From positions 1-14,881 of the forward strand of contig CAZJAQ010000033.1 of assembly GCA_964544285.1 (NCBI GenBank): a stretch of DNA of 14,881 bases, in the 5' to 3' direction. Origin of the DNA: CAYGVX01 sp964544285. GTDB taxonomy: Archaea > Thermoproteota > Bathyarchaeia > Bathyarchaeales > SOJC01. The notes under the pieces were generated by a model that was not told the DNA's origin, did not search any database, and saw only the letters and a list, made by a program, of their open reading frames with translations. Positions 6,224 through 12,596 of the stretch are shown here, piece after piece. Position 1 is the stretch's first letter. Each line of letters opens with the position of its first letter. A program made the position numbers and the translations under genes.

Positions 6224-6928
6224 TCAGCTGTTCCACCAGTCAAACTCGCTTTCGCTGCTGGCTATGGCCTCTTTAATCGTCTCAAAACCAACGTCATACT
6301 CAAAATAACCGTCAAAATACGGGTCGTCCCACCACACGACTCTAATCGTCGTAGCCTCAACAGGCATGTACCCGCCTTCGCTCGTCTCAACCAGCAACCA
6401 AGCATGAGGTGCCCCGCCGAACGGAGAATCTCCAACAACAATGACCGTGTTCCATCCTTCATTCTCCAGAATCCGTTCCAGCGCGGCACTCATCTCGCTG
6501 CAGTCAAACACGTCCTCCTGATACGGCTTATCCCACTCTAAACCCTGCAAGTAAGCGTCCAAATCGTAAACCCCAAACTTCTGCCCGTCGGGCTTGACGT
6601 AGTAGAAGAAAAACCGTGCCTCCTCATACTCCGCGTTCGTGTACTCGTGGCTAGCCACATAGCCCTCATACTCAGAGTCAGCATAGTGATGGTTGGCCAC
6701 GTAGTCCTCGTATTCCGAGTTGCTGTAGTTATGAGTCGCCACGTAACTCTCAAAATACACGTTTATCAGGTTCAACTGACGCTGAAGACTATCGTTCAAG
6801 TCCCTCTGCGCACGCAGGTCGGCACAGACCCAAACGCTGAAAGAAGCAAGGGCAACAGCCACAACGACACATACCACAAGTCCAACCTTTACTTTATCGA
6901 TCCCTTTCTTTGCAACCTCTGTTTCCAA
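6224..6928 (-). CDS. Membrane-anchored transglutaminase-like cysteine protein with 14-residue repeats
   Basis: The product has 234 residues. One membrane helix (about 14-35) is followed by a coiled-coil-like linker (LRAQRDLNDSLQRQLNLIN). Three 14-residue repeats follow (62-75, 76-89, 90-103; pattern YVAxHxYxxSEYEx). The C-terminal half looks like a transglutaminase-like fold: FDCSEMSAALERILENEGW with Cys143 at the helix start, then HAW with His175, then PVEATT with Glu191 where Asp is usual. The catalytic domain should lie outside the membrane. Such proteins act as peptidases or in cross-linking; the substrate here is unknown. The start is TTG, with GAGGA six bases before it. A TATA-like box inside an inverted repeat lies just upstream. 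It converges with the beta-helix gene across a 140-base gap without further genes. Confidence 0.7.
   Translation of the reverse strand: METEVAKKGIDKVKVGLVVCVVVAVALASFSVWVCADLRAQRDLNDSLQRQLNLINVYFESYVATHNYSNSEYEDYVANHHYADSEYEGYVASHEYTNAEYEEARFFFYYVKPDGQKFGVYDLDAYLQGLEWDKPYQEDVFDCSEMSAALERILENEGWNTVIVVGDSPFGGAPHAWLLVETSEGGYMPVEATTIRVVWWDDPYFDGYFEYDVGFETIKEAIASSESEFDWWNS
6620..6745 (-). repeat. Three tandem 42-base repeats inside the transglutaminase-like gene
   Basis: Three in-frame units of 42 bases encode YVATHNYSNSEYED, YVANHHYADSEYEG and YVASHEYTNAEYEE. The DNA copies have diverged while the protein pattern is kept. This points to an old duplication under selection for a spacer of repeated Tyr/His/Glu helices. 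Confidence 0.85.
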
Positions 6929-6957
6929 CCCAATTCCTCAAAAAATTAAGTAACCAC

Positions 6958-6972
6958 GTGTTTTAATAACAC
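6958..6972 (-). promoter_or_regulatory. Inverted repeat over a TATA-like box
   Basis: GTGTT and AACAC flank TTAAT, so a perfect 5-base inverted repeat encloses the probable box A. Its centre is 37 bases before the TTG start at 6928. A dimeric regulator bound here would block TBP, but that is inference. It lies between the YdjM-like and transglutaminase-like genes. Confidence 0.35.
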
Positions 6973-6985
6973 TTCGCAAAAGCCT

Positions 6986-7531
6986 TTATGGCTCTTTATT
7001 TACCGATTGTGCAGTGGCTTGAGATGCTTTGGGTCTTCTTATACCTTTGACTATGAGCATAGCACCATACAAGACAACCCCGGCAAAAAAACAGAACAGG
7101 CAAAAAGCGTGGAGCTCAACACCAATAAACCAGCCACCGCCGAAGAAGGGGTTTAGACCAAACGGGTAGAAGGGCATTATGTCCCCATGCATAACAGAAT
7201 CCAGCAATATGTGAGAAAAAGTCCCTAGGAAAGACGCCAAGAACACACTATTCGACGAGAATTTCTGCTCAAGCTTAAACGGCGTCATCACCAACGTTGT
7301 TACACTGCTAAGTCTCAACATGACGAACCCAAGGACTACTGCCACGATGGAGCCGCCGACAAAGGAATGGAAGAATCCATGTAGAGGATAGTTAAGACCA
7401 AAAAACAGCACGATGAAAGGCTCCACATCCAAGATGACACTTGCCACCAAGGAAGTTGGAAAGTCAACAAACTTAAACAAGAGTAGGCCAAAAAGTAGCG
7501 CAGGCCCTAAATGGAAAGGTGTTAAGGGCAT
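6986..7531 (-). CDS. YdjM/DUF457-family membrane protein (predicted metal-dependent hydrolase)
   Basis: The product has 181 residues and about four to five membrane helices. It opens with MPLTPFHLGPALLFG, with the early His of the family, followed by ILDVEPF. HGFFHSFVGG and GTFSHILLDSVMHGD follow, and then FYPFGLNPF. These His/Asp clusters next to membrane helices mark the YdjM/DUF457 group (PF04307), predicted membrane-bound metal-dependent hydrolases whose reaction is unknown. ATG at 7531 is the clear start. A TATA-like AATATTA at 7564-7570 (about 36 bases upstream) suggests its own promoter, although the aminotransferase gene ends only 50 bases before it on the same strand. Confidence 0.75.
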   Translation of the reverse strand: MPLTPFHLGPALLFGLLLFKFVDFPTSLVASVILDVEPFIVLFFGLNYPLHGFFHSFVGGSIVAVVLGFVMLRLSSVTTLVMTPFKLEQKFSSNSVFLASFLGTFSHILLDSVMHGDIMPFYPFGLNPFFGGGWFIGVELHAFCLFCFFAGVVLYGAMLIVKGIRRPKASQATAQSVNKEP

Positions 7532-7563
7532 TCTATCTCAAGAACTATTGTAGAAAGTATTCC

Positions 7564-7570
7564 AATATTA
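7564..7570 (-). promoter_or_regulatory. TATA-like box for the YdjM-like gene
   Basis: The element (TAATATT on the minus strand) is centred about 36 bases before the ATG at 7531. The spacing repeats that seen before several other genes here. Confidence 0.3.
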
Positions 7571-7581
7571 CACTTACGAAA

Positions 7582-8691
7582 TTATCTGAGAATTTCCCTC
7601 AACGAAGCCGCTATGTAATCTACCTGTCTAGCAGTCACAGCTGGGTGAACGGGCAGAGAAAAGACCTGTCTAGCCGCCCTCTCAGTATGAGGAAGACGAT
7701 GCTTGCAGAACCTTCGATAGAAGGGCATCAAGTGGATAGGCACGGGATAGTAGACTGTGGCTCCGATGCCAAGCCTCCTCAACTCGCCCACAACCCTATC
7801 CCTCTTCTTCACGTCAGCGTCTTTGAGCCTCACGGTAAAAAGATACCAACTATGCCTGTAGCCCTCGGGCACGGTTGGCAACTGCAGCTCGTCGACGCCG
7901 CGAAGCTCTGCAACAAGCCTCTCAGCGTTCCTCCGCCTCTGGTTTAGGAACTTCGGCAACTTCCTAAGCTGCACGCAGCCCACTGCTGCTTCCATCTCGG
8001 GCATGCGGAAATTCCCCCCAATCATGCTTGAAACGTACTCTCTAGTCTCACCGTGCGAACGCATGTAAGGCAGCTTACCCGCATAGTCATCATTGTTCGT
8101 GGTTATCATACCACCTTCGCCAGTAGTCATGTTCTTGCTGGCGTAGAAGCTCCAACAAGCCAAATCAGCGAAACTCCCAGCAGGCTTTCCACCATATTGA
8201 GCGCCGTGAGCCTGCGCCGCATCTTCAACAACCACCAAACCGTGCTCTTCAGCGATTTCTTCGATGGGTTTCATGTCGGCAGGCAAGCCGAAAAGGTCGA
8301 CGGGCATAATTGCCTTTGTCCTCTTAGTCACCGCTTTCTGAACTTTCTCGGGGTCGATGTTGTAGGTGTCTGGGTTTATGTCGACAAAAACGGGCTTAGC
8401 CCCCACCAGCATGACCACTTCGGCGGTGGACACGAAAGTAAAGCTGGGCACGATGACTTCACTTCCACGCCTCACACTAGCGGCTAAGAGCGCCAGATGA
8501 AGAGCCGCCGTCCCACTGTTCACCGCAAAAGCATGCCTGGCTTTCACAAAGTCTGCGAAGGCTTCTTCAAACTGTCTCACCATCGAACCGCTCTCGGCGC
8601 GGCTCGTCAGAATGCCACTCCTCAGAACCTTGCCAACCGCATCAATCTCTTCTGCATCAATCAAGGGCTTATTTATGGGGATAAACTGCAT
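7582..8691 (-). CDS. DegT/DnrJ/EryC1/StrS-family PLP aminotransferase
   Basis: The product has 369 residues, full length for the family. These enzymes transfer an amino group, usually from glutamate, to keto-sugar nucleotides for surface glycans or N-glycans. The fold-type I landmarks are in order: NSGTAALHLAL (58-68), VPSFTFVSTAEVV (81-93), VVEDAAQAHGA (154-164, with Asp157 holding the PLP pyridine), and SFYASKNMTTGEGGM (181-195), where Lys186 should form the Schiff base. GGNFRMPEMEAAVGCVQL and HSWYLFTV follow as usual. The frame extends to a TTG at 8709, but ATG 8691 has GAAGG seven bases before it and starts at the conserved IPINKPLI. No sugar-nucleotide gene lies beside it, so the substrate is open. 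It is separated from the coenzyme A operon by an oligo-T tract and a TATA-like box. Confidence 0.9.
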   Translation of the reverse strand: MQFIPINKPLIDAEEIDAVGKVLRSGILTSRAESGSMVRQFEEAFADFVKARHAFAVNSGTAALHLALLAASVRRGSEVIVPSFTFVSTAEVVMLVGAKPVFVDINPDTYNIDPEKVQKAVTKRTKAIMPVDLFGLPADMKPIEEIAEEHGLVVVEDAAQAHGAQYGGKPAGSFADLACWSFYASKNMTTGEGGMITTNNDDYAGKLPYMRSHGETREYVSSMIGGNFRMPEMEAAVGCVQLRKLPKFLNQRRRNAERLVAELRGVDELQLPTVPEGYRHSWYLFTVRLKDADVKKRDRVVGELRRLGIGATVYYPVPIHLMPFYRRFCKHRLPHTERAARQVFSLPVHPAVTARQVDYIAASLREILR

Positions 8692-8738
8692 AATCAAGCC
8701 TTCAAGCAAGCTCAGCGATGCAAGTTAACCCAACATGC

Positions 8739-8746
8739 TAATTAAA
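8739..8746 (-). promoter_or_regulatory. TATA-like box for the aminotransferase gene
   Basis: TTTAATTA on the minus strand is centred about 50 bases before ATG 8691, giving a leader of about 25 bases that carries the GAAGG site. It lies directly behind the oligo-T tract that ends the preceding operon. Confidence 0.4.
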
Positions 8747-8757
8747 CTTTCACCGAC

Positions 8758-8763
8758 AAAAAA
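8758..8763 (-). terminator. Oligo-T terminator of the coenzyme A operon
   Basis: Six T on the minus strand, 25 bases after the stop of the adenylyltransferase gene and before the promoter of the aminotransferase gene. This makes the aminotransferase a separate unit. Confidence 0.45.
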
Positions 8764-8787
8764 GCACTCATAGAGGCGCTGACGTAA

Positions 8788-9291
8788 TCATTTTGACGTT
8801 GTGCGCAACTTCTTCAACAGTCGTCCTTCGTGGTCGATTTCCAACCGGCGAATTCCGGTCGTCGAAATGGGGTCGCAGTTCTCCGCCAACACCATCTCAA
8901 TGACGACGATGCTTAAAGGCGGGAGGTTGTTAGCCCTACGTTTCTCGTTAATCTCGCGAGCTCTCGCTTCTGTTTCTCGACTCACCACTATTGCCTCTAT
9001 TCTCTCATTCGTCAGCGCAGGTCCATACGCATCGTACAGAGGCACGATTTCAGCTCGCTCAAACCAACCATGTCTAATTAAGAAGCTCTTGAGCTCTTCC
9101 TGTCTCACGGCGAAGGGCGCAATTTCATGGGGCTTTCCCAATTTTTCCACCAAAGTGTCAGTGCACAACCCAATCATAACCTTCTCACCGACTTCGAAGG
9201 CTGTTTTGAGCAGAGTTCGGTGACCTTTGTGGAATTCGTCGAAGGTTCCGCCAACAGCCACAACTTTGAAGGTTTTCTTCAATGTTTTCAA
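8788..9291 (-). CDS. coaD: Phosphopantetheine adenylyltransferase, archaeal type
   Basis: The product has 167 residues. It joins ATP and 4'-phosphopantetheine to dephospho-CoA, the second-last step of coenzyme A synthesis. Nucleotidyltransferase motifs are clear: VGGTFDEFHKGHRTLL with the HxGH signature at 21-24, and ISTTGIR at 142-148, the counterpart of the ISSTxIR motif. The short form without extra domains and the spacing fit the archaeal/eukaryotic PPAT family (COG1019) rather than bacterial CoaD. The TTG start shares four bases (TTGA) with the stop of the pantoate kinase gene, so the two are probably translationally coupled. TTG at 9282 is a possible alternative start. It is the last gene of the transporter-pantoate kinase-PPAT operon. 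Confidence 0.92.
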   Translation of the reverse strand: MKTLKKTFKVVAVGGTFDEFHKGHRTLLKTAFEVGEKVMIGLCTDTLVEKLGKPHEIAPFAVRQEELKSFLIRHGWFERAEIVPLYDAYGPALTNERIEAIVVSRETEARAREINEKRRANNLPPLSIVVIEMVLAENCDPISTTGIRRLEIDHEGRLLKKLRTTSK

Positions 9292-10223
9292 CTCAGAAGG
9301 TGTACGCCTTGGGTGTCAATCTTTGCTGTAAGAATGTTCGCAGGTGGCAGAACTTCCTTAAAAACTTCCACTATCCTCTTCGCATTATCCACCATAGTCA
9401 ATGCGTGCACGGCTTCTCCAACCATGTTCTGGGCTGCGCCGATCGCTCCCGCTTTCTCAGCCAACTTCATCAGCTTCTCCGTCATAGGCGTAACGAACCG
9501 AGTATTTCTAGCAAACTCTCTACTAGCTTGCATAAAATTCTCCAAAGAAGGGTCGATGAGGATTCTGTGAACGGCCTCTCTCCCAAATTTATTCACCAGT
9601 TCACGCATCTTAGCAGACGCCAACACTTCCTTTGTTGGAATCGACCGATAGTAGCCCGCTACTATCCTGTGATCGGAGGTTGTAGGGATTCGGTCGATGA
9701 CTGAAAGCCCAAGCGCTCCAGGTTCAACTGTGACTACGCATCCGCCGAGGGCCACTGGTCCCACAGTGCCCAAGCCAGTTCGACATTTCACCTCTGCCAC
9801 ATGGGCTATTTTGCCCGCTTGGATTAGTGTGAGGTTGATGCCTAAAGCTTTGCTTAATGCTAATGCTGTGCTTAACGCTCCTGCCGCACTCGATCCGAAA
9901 CCTGCACCCATAGGAACAGCGACTTTGTGATGTATGGTCGTCTCATATTGTCCATCGGATTTTTCGAGAAGGGTCGTCGCGACAGTTTTCGTCGTTTCTG
10001 CGTTCGGTGCAAGCTTTTTGTTGATGTAAACCCTTAAGAAAGGATTTTTCGATTCTGTAACTGCTACTTCTGTGATTACTCCTCTTCCAATCACAAACCC
10101 ACCGCCACGAGCACCTATGCGTTCTGGGTTGGTGATTGGTGCACCCGCAGGTGTCTTGTCGCAGATTTCAAAGAAGCTGGAGATTCCTGCTGGGCAGAAG
10201 GCTTTAGCAGTTTTTACGGCCAA
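9288..10223 (-). CDS. Pantoate kinase (GHMP kinase family)
   Basis: The product has 311 residues. It phosphorylates pantoate with ATP to 4-phosphopantoate. In archaea this step and phosphopantothenate synthetase replace bacterial pantothenate synthetase and pantothenate kinase. The start AVKTAKAFCPAGISSFFEI and the early TNPERIGARGGGFVIGRGV are typical of the family (COG1829). The GHMP ATP loop VPMGAGFGSSAAGAL is at 103-117, and a second Gly-rich stretch is RTGLGTVGPVALGG. The TTG start is the first codon after the TGA of the transporter gene, with AAAGGGA a few bases before it. The stop overlaps the next start by four bases. The partner phosphopantothenate synthetase is not in the window. 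The operon with PPAT makes the assignment strong. Confidence 0.92.
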   Translation of the reverse strand: MAVKTAKAFCPAGISSFFEICDKTPAGAPITNPERIGARGGGFVIGRGVITEVAVTESKNPFLRVYINKKLAPNAETTKTVATTLLEKSDGQYETTIHHKVAVPMGAGFGSSAAGALSTALALSKALGINLTLIQAGKIAHVAEVKCRTGLGTVGPVALGGCVVTVEPGALGLSVIDRIPTTSDHRIVAGYYRSIPTKEVLASAKMRELVNKFGREAVHRILIDPSLENFMQASREFARNTRFVTPMTEKLMKLAEKAGAIGAAQNMVGEAVHALTMVDNAKRIVEVFKEVLPPANILTAKIDTQGVHLLS

Positions 10224-10994
10224 TCATTGTCCCTTTCTTGGGCTTGTCTCCCGAGGCTTCAGAGATGGAATCGCTTTATAACATGCCTTTATGATCGGCG
10301 GTCCCAGCACCATGATGAATGGAATCTCGGTAGCAAACGTCCACACAAAAATAATAGGAATAAATGACGACGATATAGGAGCCTTGAAATAGCCTTGTGC
10401 AGAAAAGAAAACCTGACTGTATGCCCACACCACGATCGCTATTATCGCGCTTCCTGTTCCTAACCCTATTATGGATCCAACACCATAATTTTTCCATTCA
10501 GGCCAGAATCTAGCAACAGCCATCATAACGAGTAGACTCGCAACAACGGTCAACACAAATAACAGAATAATTTCTAAAGGCGATAACTCGAACCGAAAGT
10601 AGGCTTCGGATTCGGTTGGTAACAAAATCGTAGGCAGCAGGAGACCTGAAACGATGACTACGCTACCTATGATTGCACCTGTGCTAATTTTTTTCCAATC
10701 AAGACTTGTACGGGAAATGTAGCCAATGAAGAAGAACATGACAAAATTAGAGGTGACACCTGCGGATAGGCTGAGCAGTGGGTCTCCATGAAAAAGCATG
10801 TCCCTTATAAAAATACCTATAGCCGCCCCGATTCCCCCCGTCCAAGAACCAAACAGGACTGCAAACACAGCTGGGATTATTGCTGCAGGCCAAAACGCAA
10901 CTCCGCCCACTGTAATACCCAAGTCTGTCAATCGACCTACAACTGCGTAAAGAGCAGCACAGACACCTATCATGGCGACCTCGATGGCTCTCAT
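10224..10994 (-). CDS. Multi-pass membrane protein resembling an ECF-transporter substrate-binding (S) component, probably for a coenzyme A precursor
   Basis: The product has 256 residues and about six membrane helices. The opening AIEVAMIGVCAALYAVVGRL and then GVAFWPAAIIPAVFAVLFGSWTGGIGAAIGIFIRDML match the general look of ECF S components: an Ala-rich first helix, then a Gly/Ala-rich GxxxG stretch. S components bind vitamins or precursors and need the ATPases and EcfT, which are not in this window. Tight packing with pantoate kinase and PPAT suggests a pantoate-, pantothenate- or beta-alanine-type substrate. Pantoate fits best because pantoate kinase acts directly on it. The frame extends to TTG 11036, but ATG 10994 starts at the conserved first helix and has GAGGAAG upstream. 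The family call is by eye; another small membrane transporter is possible. Confidence 0.72.
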   Translation of the reverse strand: MRAIEVAMIGVCAALYAVVGRLTDLGITVGGVAFWPAAIIPAVFAVLFGSWTGGIGAAIGIFIRDMLFHGDPLLSLSAGVTSNFVMFFFIGYISRTSLDWKKISTGAIIGSVVIVSGLLLPTILLPTESEAYFRFELSPLEIILLFVLTVVASLLVMMAVARFWPEWKNYGVGSIIGLGTGSAIIAIVVWAYSQVFFSAQGYFKAPISSSFIPIIFVWTFATEIPFIMVLGPPIIKACYKAIPSLKPRETSPRKGQ

Positions 10995-11036
10995 TGAACG
11001 TTTCTTCCTCGCCACGAAGAGAAATGGAGTGGGCAA

Positions 11037-11156
11037 ATAAGAATTTCGTATGTATTCTTCAAACTTGTTTAAAGATACGCAACGTTGAAAGCGTAAAGTT
11101 TAAGGGTTGTGGGGACGACGTCTCTTAAGTATTCGGCTTAATCAGAGGCTACACGT
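11037..11156. promoter_or_regulatory. Divergent promoter region between the coenzyme A operon and rpoH
   Basis: This region holds the control of two divergent units. For rpoH the likely box A is GTTTAAG at 11098-11104, preceded by GCGTAAA; it would start transcripts near 11127 and leave a leader carrying AGAGG at 11144-11148. For the minus-strand operon, TTTAAA at 11068-11073 or the A+T-rich stretch at 11036-11046 could serve. No clear operator or riboswitch was seen. Confidence 0.4.
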
Positions 11157-11708
11157 TTGAGCAGTAAGACTCCATTGACTGTAGATGAGAAAAAAGCTGA
11201 AGTTCTCGTGAACCTCAGGGGCTACAAGCTCTTAGAAAAGAAGCGCTACAAGAACGCCGTAGGATGCTTCGTAAAAACGCCAAGGGGCAAATCCATGATC
11301 TATTGCATTCCCTCACAGGGAACGGTGGGCGTCCAATACATTAACCAACTGGCGAAAATAATGAAAGAGGAAAAGCTGGAAAGAGCTTTAATAGTCACGA
11401 GCGGACGCTACACGCAAGCCGCCAAAACGAACGCGCGAAAGAAAAAAATAGAACTGATTCCACGGATTTTTCCGATTTTCGACATTTTTGACCAAAAGCT
11501 GGTGCCGAGACACGAAATCTTACCACAAGAGGAACGAGAGAAACTACTAGCCCAATATCGTGTTCAACCCTATCAGCTACCGAGAATAAAAACTTCCGAC
11601 CCAGCAGTGAAAGCCATAGGCGCAAGAGCAGGCGAGATCGTAAAAATCATTCGAGACAGCGCCACAGCGGGGAAATACATTGCCTACAGGTACGTAGTCG
11701 AAGGCTAA
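11157..11708 (+). CDS. rpoH: RNA polymerase subunit H (Rpb5 homologue) with a eukaryote-like N-terminal jaw domain
   Basis: The product has 183 residues. The C-terminal part (about 113-183) is the classic RpoH/Rpb5 core: LVPRHEILPQEEREKLL, QLPRIKTSDP (140-149), GEIVKIIRDSATAGKYIAYR. It is the assembly domain shared by archaea and eukaryotes. Archaeal RpoH is normally only this domain, about 80 residues. Here residues about 10-110 precede it and align by eye with the N-terminal jaw domain of human and yeast Rpb5: RGYKLLEK (21-28) with RGYLVTQ, and VGVQYINQLAKIMKEEKLER ALIV (57-80) with human VGIKTIKTYCQRMQEENITRALIV. TTG is the only start that keeps this domain and has AGAGG eight bases before it. 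It stands alone: no rpoB or other polymerase gene is adjacent. A hairpin plus T tract overlaps the stop. Confidence 0.92.
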   Translation: MSSKTPLTVDEKKAEVLVNLRGYKLLEKKRYKNAVGCFVKTPRGKSMIYCIPSQGTVGVQYINQLAKIMKEEKLERALIVTSGRYTQAAKTNARKKKIELIPRIFPIFDIFDQKLVPRHEILPQEEREKLLAQYRVQPYQLPRIKTSDPAVKAIGARAGEIVKIIRDSATAGKYIAYRYVVEG

Positions 11709-11722
11709 TTCCAGCCTTTTTT
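11701..11722 (+). terminator. Hairpin plus T-tract terminator of rpoH
   Basis: AAGGCT (11701-11706) and AGCCTT (11713-11718) form a six-pair stem around a six-base loop, running into six T (11717-11722). The rpoH stop codon TAA lies within the hairpin. This has the form of a bacterial intrinsic terminator, although archaea need only the T tract. Confidence 0.55.
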
Positions 11723-11750
11723 CCCAGCATTCTCTATAACCCCTTCTCAA

Positions 11751-11765
11751 CCGAAACCTATATCA
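11751..11765 (+). promoter_or_regulatory. BRE/TATA-like element for the HAD gene
   Basis: CCGAAA followed by TATATC (11759-11764) resembles a TFB-recognition element and box A. The predicted start near 11788 gives a leader of about 18 bases before GTG 11806. It supports transcription of the HAD gene separately from rpoH. Confidence 0.4.
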
Positions 11766-11805
11766 GACAAGATTCTGCACTATCGCCAGCCACAAGAAAT
11801 TCGGA

Positions 11806-12522
11806 GTGTCTAAAGTGACTATAAAGGCTGTTGTCTTCGATCTCGACGGAACCCTCGCCGAGTTCAACCTCGACTACAAAGCCGTAAGAGCCGAAGTTAT
11901 GCAGTTCCTCATAAACCAAGGATTGCCAGCTTCAGTGTTTTCTATAAACGAAAGCATCTTCGAAATGTTAAAGAAAGCAAAAATCTACATGGTAAACAAC
12001 GGCAAAAAAGAACGTGAATTCTCTGAGATTCAAAGAAGCGTCTTTTCCATAGCCCGTAAACGTGAGCTTAAAGCTGCCCGTGAGACTTCCCTCATGCCGG
12101 GCGTGTCTGAAACTCTTAAGGCTTTGAAGAAGATGGGTCTGAAGTTGGCTATTTTCACGATTAACAGTAAGAAATCCACAGATTACATCTTGGATAACTT
12201 TCGCCTCAAACAATTTTTCGACGCAATCGTCGCGCGAGAAGCCGTTTCAAGGGTGAAACCTGACCCGTCGCATCTCTCCACTACCTTGGAAGCTTTGAAC
12301 ATTAATGGCGACGAAGCCATCGTTGTGGGTGACAGCGTCGTCGACATGGGAAGCGCCAAAATATTAAAAGTGATGGCGGTGGGAATGGCGACAGACAACG
12401 AGGCGATTAGGAAGCTGAACCACGCAGGGGCTACACACATGATTAAGTCGATTACCGAGTTACCGACCTTGATAACTGAATTGAACAAAACAAACTGTGG
12501 GCTTGCTGAGCCTCGTACTTGA
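11806..12522 (+). CDS. HAD-superfamily phosphatase (phosphoglycolate phosphatase-like)
   Basis: The product has 238 residues with all four HAD motifs. Motif I is VVFDLDGTL (nucleophile Asp12, acid Asp14). Motif II is IFTINS (Thr119), motif III RVKPDP (Lys151), and motif IV VVGDSVVDM (Asp176, Asp180). A helical cap between residues about 20 and 95 makes it a subfamily IA enzyme, like phosphoglycolate phosphatase and other small phosphate-ester hydrolases. The substrate cannot be read from the sequence. GTG at 11806 is the first start; a second GTG at 11815 would give a product three residues shorter and is also possible. It is followed after 74 bases by etfB on the same strand. Shared transcription is possible, but no functional tie is evident. 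Confidence 0.82.
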   Translation: MSKVTIKAVVFDLDGTLAEFNLDYKAVRAEVMQFLINQGLPASVFSINESIFEMLKKAKIYMVNNGKKEREFSEIQRSVFSIARKRELKAARETSLMPGVSETLKALKKMGLKLAIFTINSKKSTDYILDNFRLKQFFDAIVAREAVSRVKPDPSHLSTTLEALNINGDEAIVVGDSVVDMGSAKILKVMAVGMATDNEAIRKLNHAGATHMIKSITELPTLITELNKTNCGLAEPRT

Positions 12523-12596
12523 AACCGTGAGTCGTAACCAAAACGCTAATTCGAAACATTTTGCTCAATAAGTAAATCCATCTAGGTGAGAAGAAG

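Noticed and set aside
11157..11500. Reading the RpoH N-domain as an active Mrr-like nuclease
   Set aside because: No clear D...(E/Q)xK catalytic set is visible; the match to the Rpb5 jaw domain is better.
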